Assembly (NCBI RefSeq): GCF_036032445.1
Contig: NZ_CP107932.1
Span: forward strand, 5,954,501 to 6,018,500
DNA from: Nocardia sp. NBC_00416
Lineage (GTDB): Bacteria > Actinomycetota > Actinomycetes > Mycobacteriales > Mycobacteriaceae
Direction of reading: 5' to 3'
Length of the DNA stretch: 64,000 nucleotides
Shown: positions 62,520-64,000 of the stretch, piece by piece
How the letters are laid out: the number at the start of each line of letters is the position of its first letter
Numbering within the stretch: position 1 is the first letter of the stretch
Translations under genes and position numbers: made by a program
Notes under the pieces: generated by a model
Database searches by the model: none
What the model saw: only the letters and a program-made list of their open reading frames with translations
Told to the model about the DNA's origin: nothing

Positions 62520-63461
62520 ATGCGTATCGTCTCGTTCGGGTTCCAGACCTGGGGGCGCAAGACTTTGCAGGCACTGATCGATTCCGAACACGAGGTGGTA
62601 CTCGCCGTCACCCATCCCGCCAGTGAGGATTCCTACAAGGGGATCTGGTCGGATTCGGTGGAGGAGCTGGCCCGCGAGAACGGGATTCCGGTACATCTGA
62701 CCGAACGCGCCGACGCCGCGACGATCGACCTGGTCAAGCGCGCCGAGCCGGACGTCATCGTGGTGAACAGCTGGTACACCTGGATGCCGCCGGAGCTGTA
62801 CACCATGCCCACCCACGGCACGATCAACCTGCACGATTCACTGCTGCCGAAGTTCACCGGTTTCTCGCCGGTGCTGTGGGCGCTGATCAGCGGGGCCGCC
62901 GAGTTCGGGTTGACGGTGCACCGGATGGACGAGCAGCTCGACACCGGCGATATCCTCGTGCAGCATTCGCTGCCGATCGGCCCCACGGCCACCGGTACCG
63001 AATTGGTGCTCGCCGGTATGGAACTCATTCCCGGCGCCGTCCGCGAGGCGCTGGCCGCGCTCGACTCGGGCACCGCGCAATGGCGGCCGCAGGACAAAGC
63101 GGCCCGCACCTATTTCCACAAGCGGTCCGAGCGCGACAGCCGGATCGACTGGCGCACCCACGCATCCGATCTGGAGCGGTTCGTACGGGCTCTGTCCGCG
63201 CCGTACCCGCGGGCGTTCGGGTACTACCGGGGCGGGCGGATCGAAGTGCTGGAATCCAGTGTGTCGTCCGCGTGCTACGGCGGGACGCCGGGCCGGGTCA
63301 TCGTGCAGGAGGGCGGCGGCGTCGTGGTCTGCGGCCCGGACGCCCATCGCGGCGGGAACCACGGATTGTTGATCACCCGGGTTCGCGATGCCGAGGGTGT
63401 CGAACACAGTGGCGCCGAATTCTTCCGGCGCGGCGGGTATCTGACCGACGCTCCCGAGTGA
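62520..63461 (+). CDS. Hydroxamate formyltransferase (Fmt-like, siderophore biosynthesis)
   Basis: A 313-aa enzyme of the 10-formyl-tetrahydrofolate-dependent transferase family. The catalytic triad region is intact: INLHDSLLP (Asn103, His105) and LDTGDI (Asp144 region), followed by a C-terminal Fmt-like domain. Coelichelin, rhodochelin and exochelin clusters contain homologues that formylate N-hydroxy-ornithine or N-hydroxy-lysine. Its location among iron-transport genes and beside an aryl-carrier NRPS supports that role rather than initiator-tRNA formylation. ATG at 62520 with weak TGGGGT site; 108 bases after the adenylation-like gene, probably the same transcript. Confidence 0.88.
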   Translation: MRIVSFGFQTWGRKTLQALIDSEHEVVLAVTHPASEDSYKGIWSDSVEELARENGIPVHLTERADAATIDLVKRAEPDVIVVNSWYTWMPPELYTMPTHGTINLHDSLLPKFTGFSPVLWALISGAAEFGLTVHRMDEQLDTGDILVQHSLPIGPTATGTELVLAGMELIPGAVREALAALDSGTAQWRPQDKAARTYFHKRSERDSRIDWRTHASDLERFVRALSAPYPRAFGYYRGGRIEVLESSVSSACYGGTPGRVIVQEGGGVVVCGPDAHRGGNHGLLITRVRDAEGVEHSGAEFFRRGGYLTDAPE

Positions 63462-63498
63462 CGGTTCCGGTCGCTCTGTAGCCGGTAGCTATGGGTTG

Positions 63499-63534
63499 CG
63501 ATCGCTCGCGTCCGTTCGTGGACGCGGACGATCG
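63499..63534 (+). terminator. Hairpin after the formyltransferase gene
   Basis: Arms CGATCG and CGCGTCC pair with GGACGCG and CGATCG, interrupted by a 2-base internal mismatch (CT/GA), around a 6-base loop (GTTCGT). A likely terminator isolating the next iron-regulated gene. Confidence 0.6.
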
Positions 63535-63583
63535 TGCGTGCCGGGCGATCCCGCCCGGTACGCCGCAGTCGCCTCCGAGATCA

Positions 63584-63613
63584 TTTACATAAGGTTAGGC
63601 AACCCTATGTAAA
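63584..63613 (+). promoter_or_regulatory. Iron box inside a 30-bp palindrome, upstream of aryl-carrier NRPS gene
   Basis: The core TAAGGTTAGGCAACCCTAT (63590-63608) matches the iron-box consensus at about 15 of 19 positions. It is framed by perfect outer arms TTTACATA (63584-63591) and TATGTAAA (63606-63613). Located 54 bases before the GTG start. Confidence 0.85.
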
Positions 63614-63666
63614 TGGGTTACGCTGCTTGCGCGGCATTTCCGCGGAAGACGACAGGAGTGGCAGCG

Positions 63667-64000
63667 GTGGTGGAGTCAGGGCAGCAAGTCTCGGCGGTGG
63701 ATGTCGACGAGGTCCGGGCCGCGGTCGCCGAACAATTGGGCGTCACCGTGGACGACGTCGCCGCCGACGCGGACCTCATCCAGCTGGGACTGGACTCCAT
63801 TCGCACCATGAAACTCGCGGGCCGGTGGCGTAAACGGGGCTACGACATCAATTTCGCCGAGCTGGTGGCGGCCCCGACCGTATCGGACTGGTACCGCCTG
63901 CTCGCCACCCCGCCGCGGCCGGAAACGGACGCTGACACCAGCCCACGGTCCGAAACCGCTGTGCCGGTGCCGGATCCCGCCGAGGCGGCGGGGCAGCCGG
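63667..64000 (+). CDS. Aryl-carrier-protein NRPS (MbtB/phenyloxazoline synthase-like), 5' part
   Basis: The gene continues past the window end; 111 codons are visible. Residues about 10-85 are an aryl carrier protein: DEVRAAVAEQLGV, LGLDSI with Ser44 as the phosphopantetheine site, and the ArCP-typical MKLAGRWRKRGYDINFAEL and WYRLL. This combination is characteristic of the N-terminus of MbtB, the enzyme that loads salicylate and makes the hydroxyphenyl-oxazoline of mycobactin. A Pro/Glu-rich linker begins at about residue 88. GTG at 63667 with AGGAG eight bases upstream; a second GTG follows directly. Controlled by the iron box at 63584-63613. Confidence 0.85.
   Translation, partial: MVESGQQVSAVDVDEVRAAVAEQLGVTVDDVAADADLIQLGLDSIRTMKLAGRWRKRGYDINFAELVAAPTVSDWYRLLATPPRPETDADTSPRSETAVPVPDPAEAAGQP

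Noticed and set aside
1..64000. CRISPR arrays, insertion sequences, prophage
   Set aside because: No regularly spaced direct repeats with unique spacers, no transposase or integrase motifs and no phage structural genes were seen.

Overview
The window is high-GC actinobacterial chromosome, most likely Nocardia or a close mycolic-acid-containing relative. The reasons are the S10 ribosomal operon order, an antigen-85-type secreted esterase, an IrtAB-type siderophore importer with DtxR/IdeR-like iron boxes, and the first part of a mycobactin/nocobactin-type siderophore gene. No transposase, integrase, phage gene or CRISPR array is visible.

Layout. 1-7.8 kb: TetR regulator, tRNA-Arg(CCU), a Baeyer-Villiger-type flavin monooxygenase divergent from an acyl-CoA ligase, a small conserved actinobacterial protein, an M23 peptidase and an overlapping LuxR-type regulator. 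8.0-32.9 kb: three giant NRPS or NRPS-like genes on one strand. The first two form a plausible four-module assembly line: A-PCP-E / C-(half C)-A(Thr)-PCP / C-(broken A) on protein 1, then A-PCP / C-A-PCP-TE on protein 2. The third (3053 aa) keeps the fold-level outline of A, C, A, E and A domains, but essentially all catalytic motifs are destroyed, it has no recognisable carrier protein, and it carries an arginine-rich LP(Q/R)R repeat tract. An intact 9-kb reading frame with systematically erased active sites is the most unusual object in the window.

33-45.2 kb: antigen-85-like esterase, enoyl-CoA hydratase, tandem-HTH TetR regulator, a serine hydrolase and MerR regulator pair with a clear MerR-type operator, an aldehyde-dehydrogenase-like protein that has lost its catalytic cysteine, a DrrABC-type ABC exporter, a lycopene-cyclase-family flavoprotein, and a hotdog thioesterase whose start codon abuts a perfect operator-like palindrome. 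45.3-51.0 kb: the S10 operon (rpsJ to rpsQ) with promoter, long leader and strong terminator. 51-56.6 kb: two uncharacterised proteins, a CPBP membrane protease, a TAP-like peptidase and an RluA-family pseudouridine synthase.

56.6-64 kb: an iron-regulated siderophore locus. A stand-alone SIP flavoreductase is divergent from an IrtA/IrtB-like ABC pair. These are followed by a degenerate adenylation-like protein, a hydroxamate-type formyltransferase, and the start of an aryl-carrier-protein (MbtB/phenyloxazoline-synthase-like) NRPS that runs off the window. Iron boxes precede these transcription units. Together they suggest uptake and synthesis of a formylated, aryl-capped hydroxamate siderophore. 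The 8-33 kb NRPS cluster has no iron box that I could find and may make a separate, unassigned tetrapeptide.
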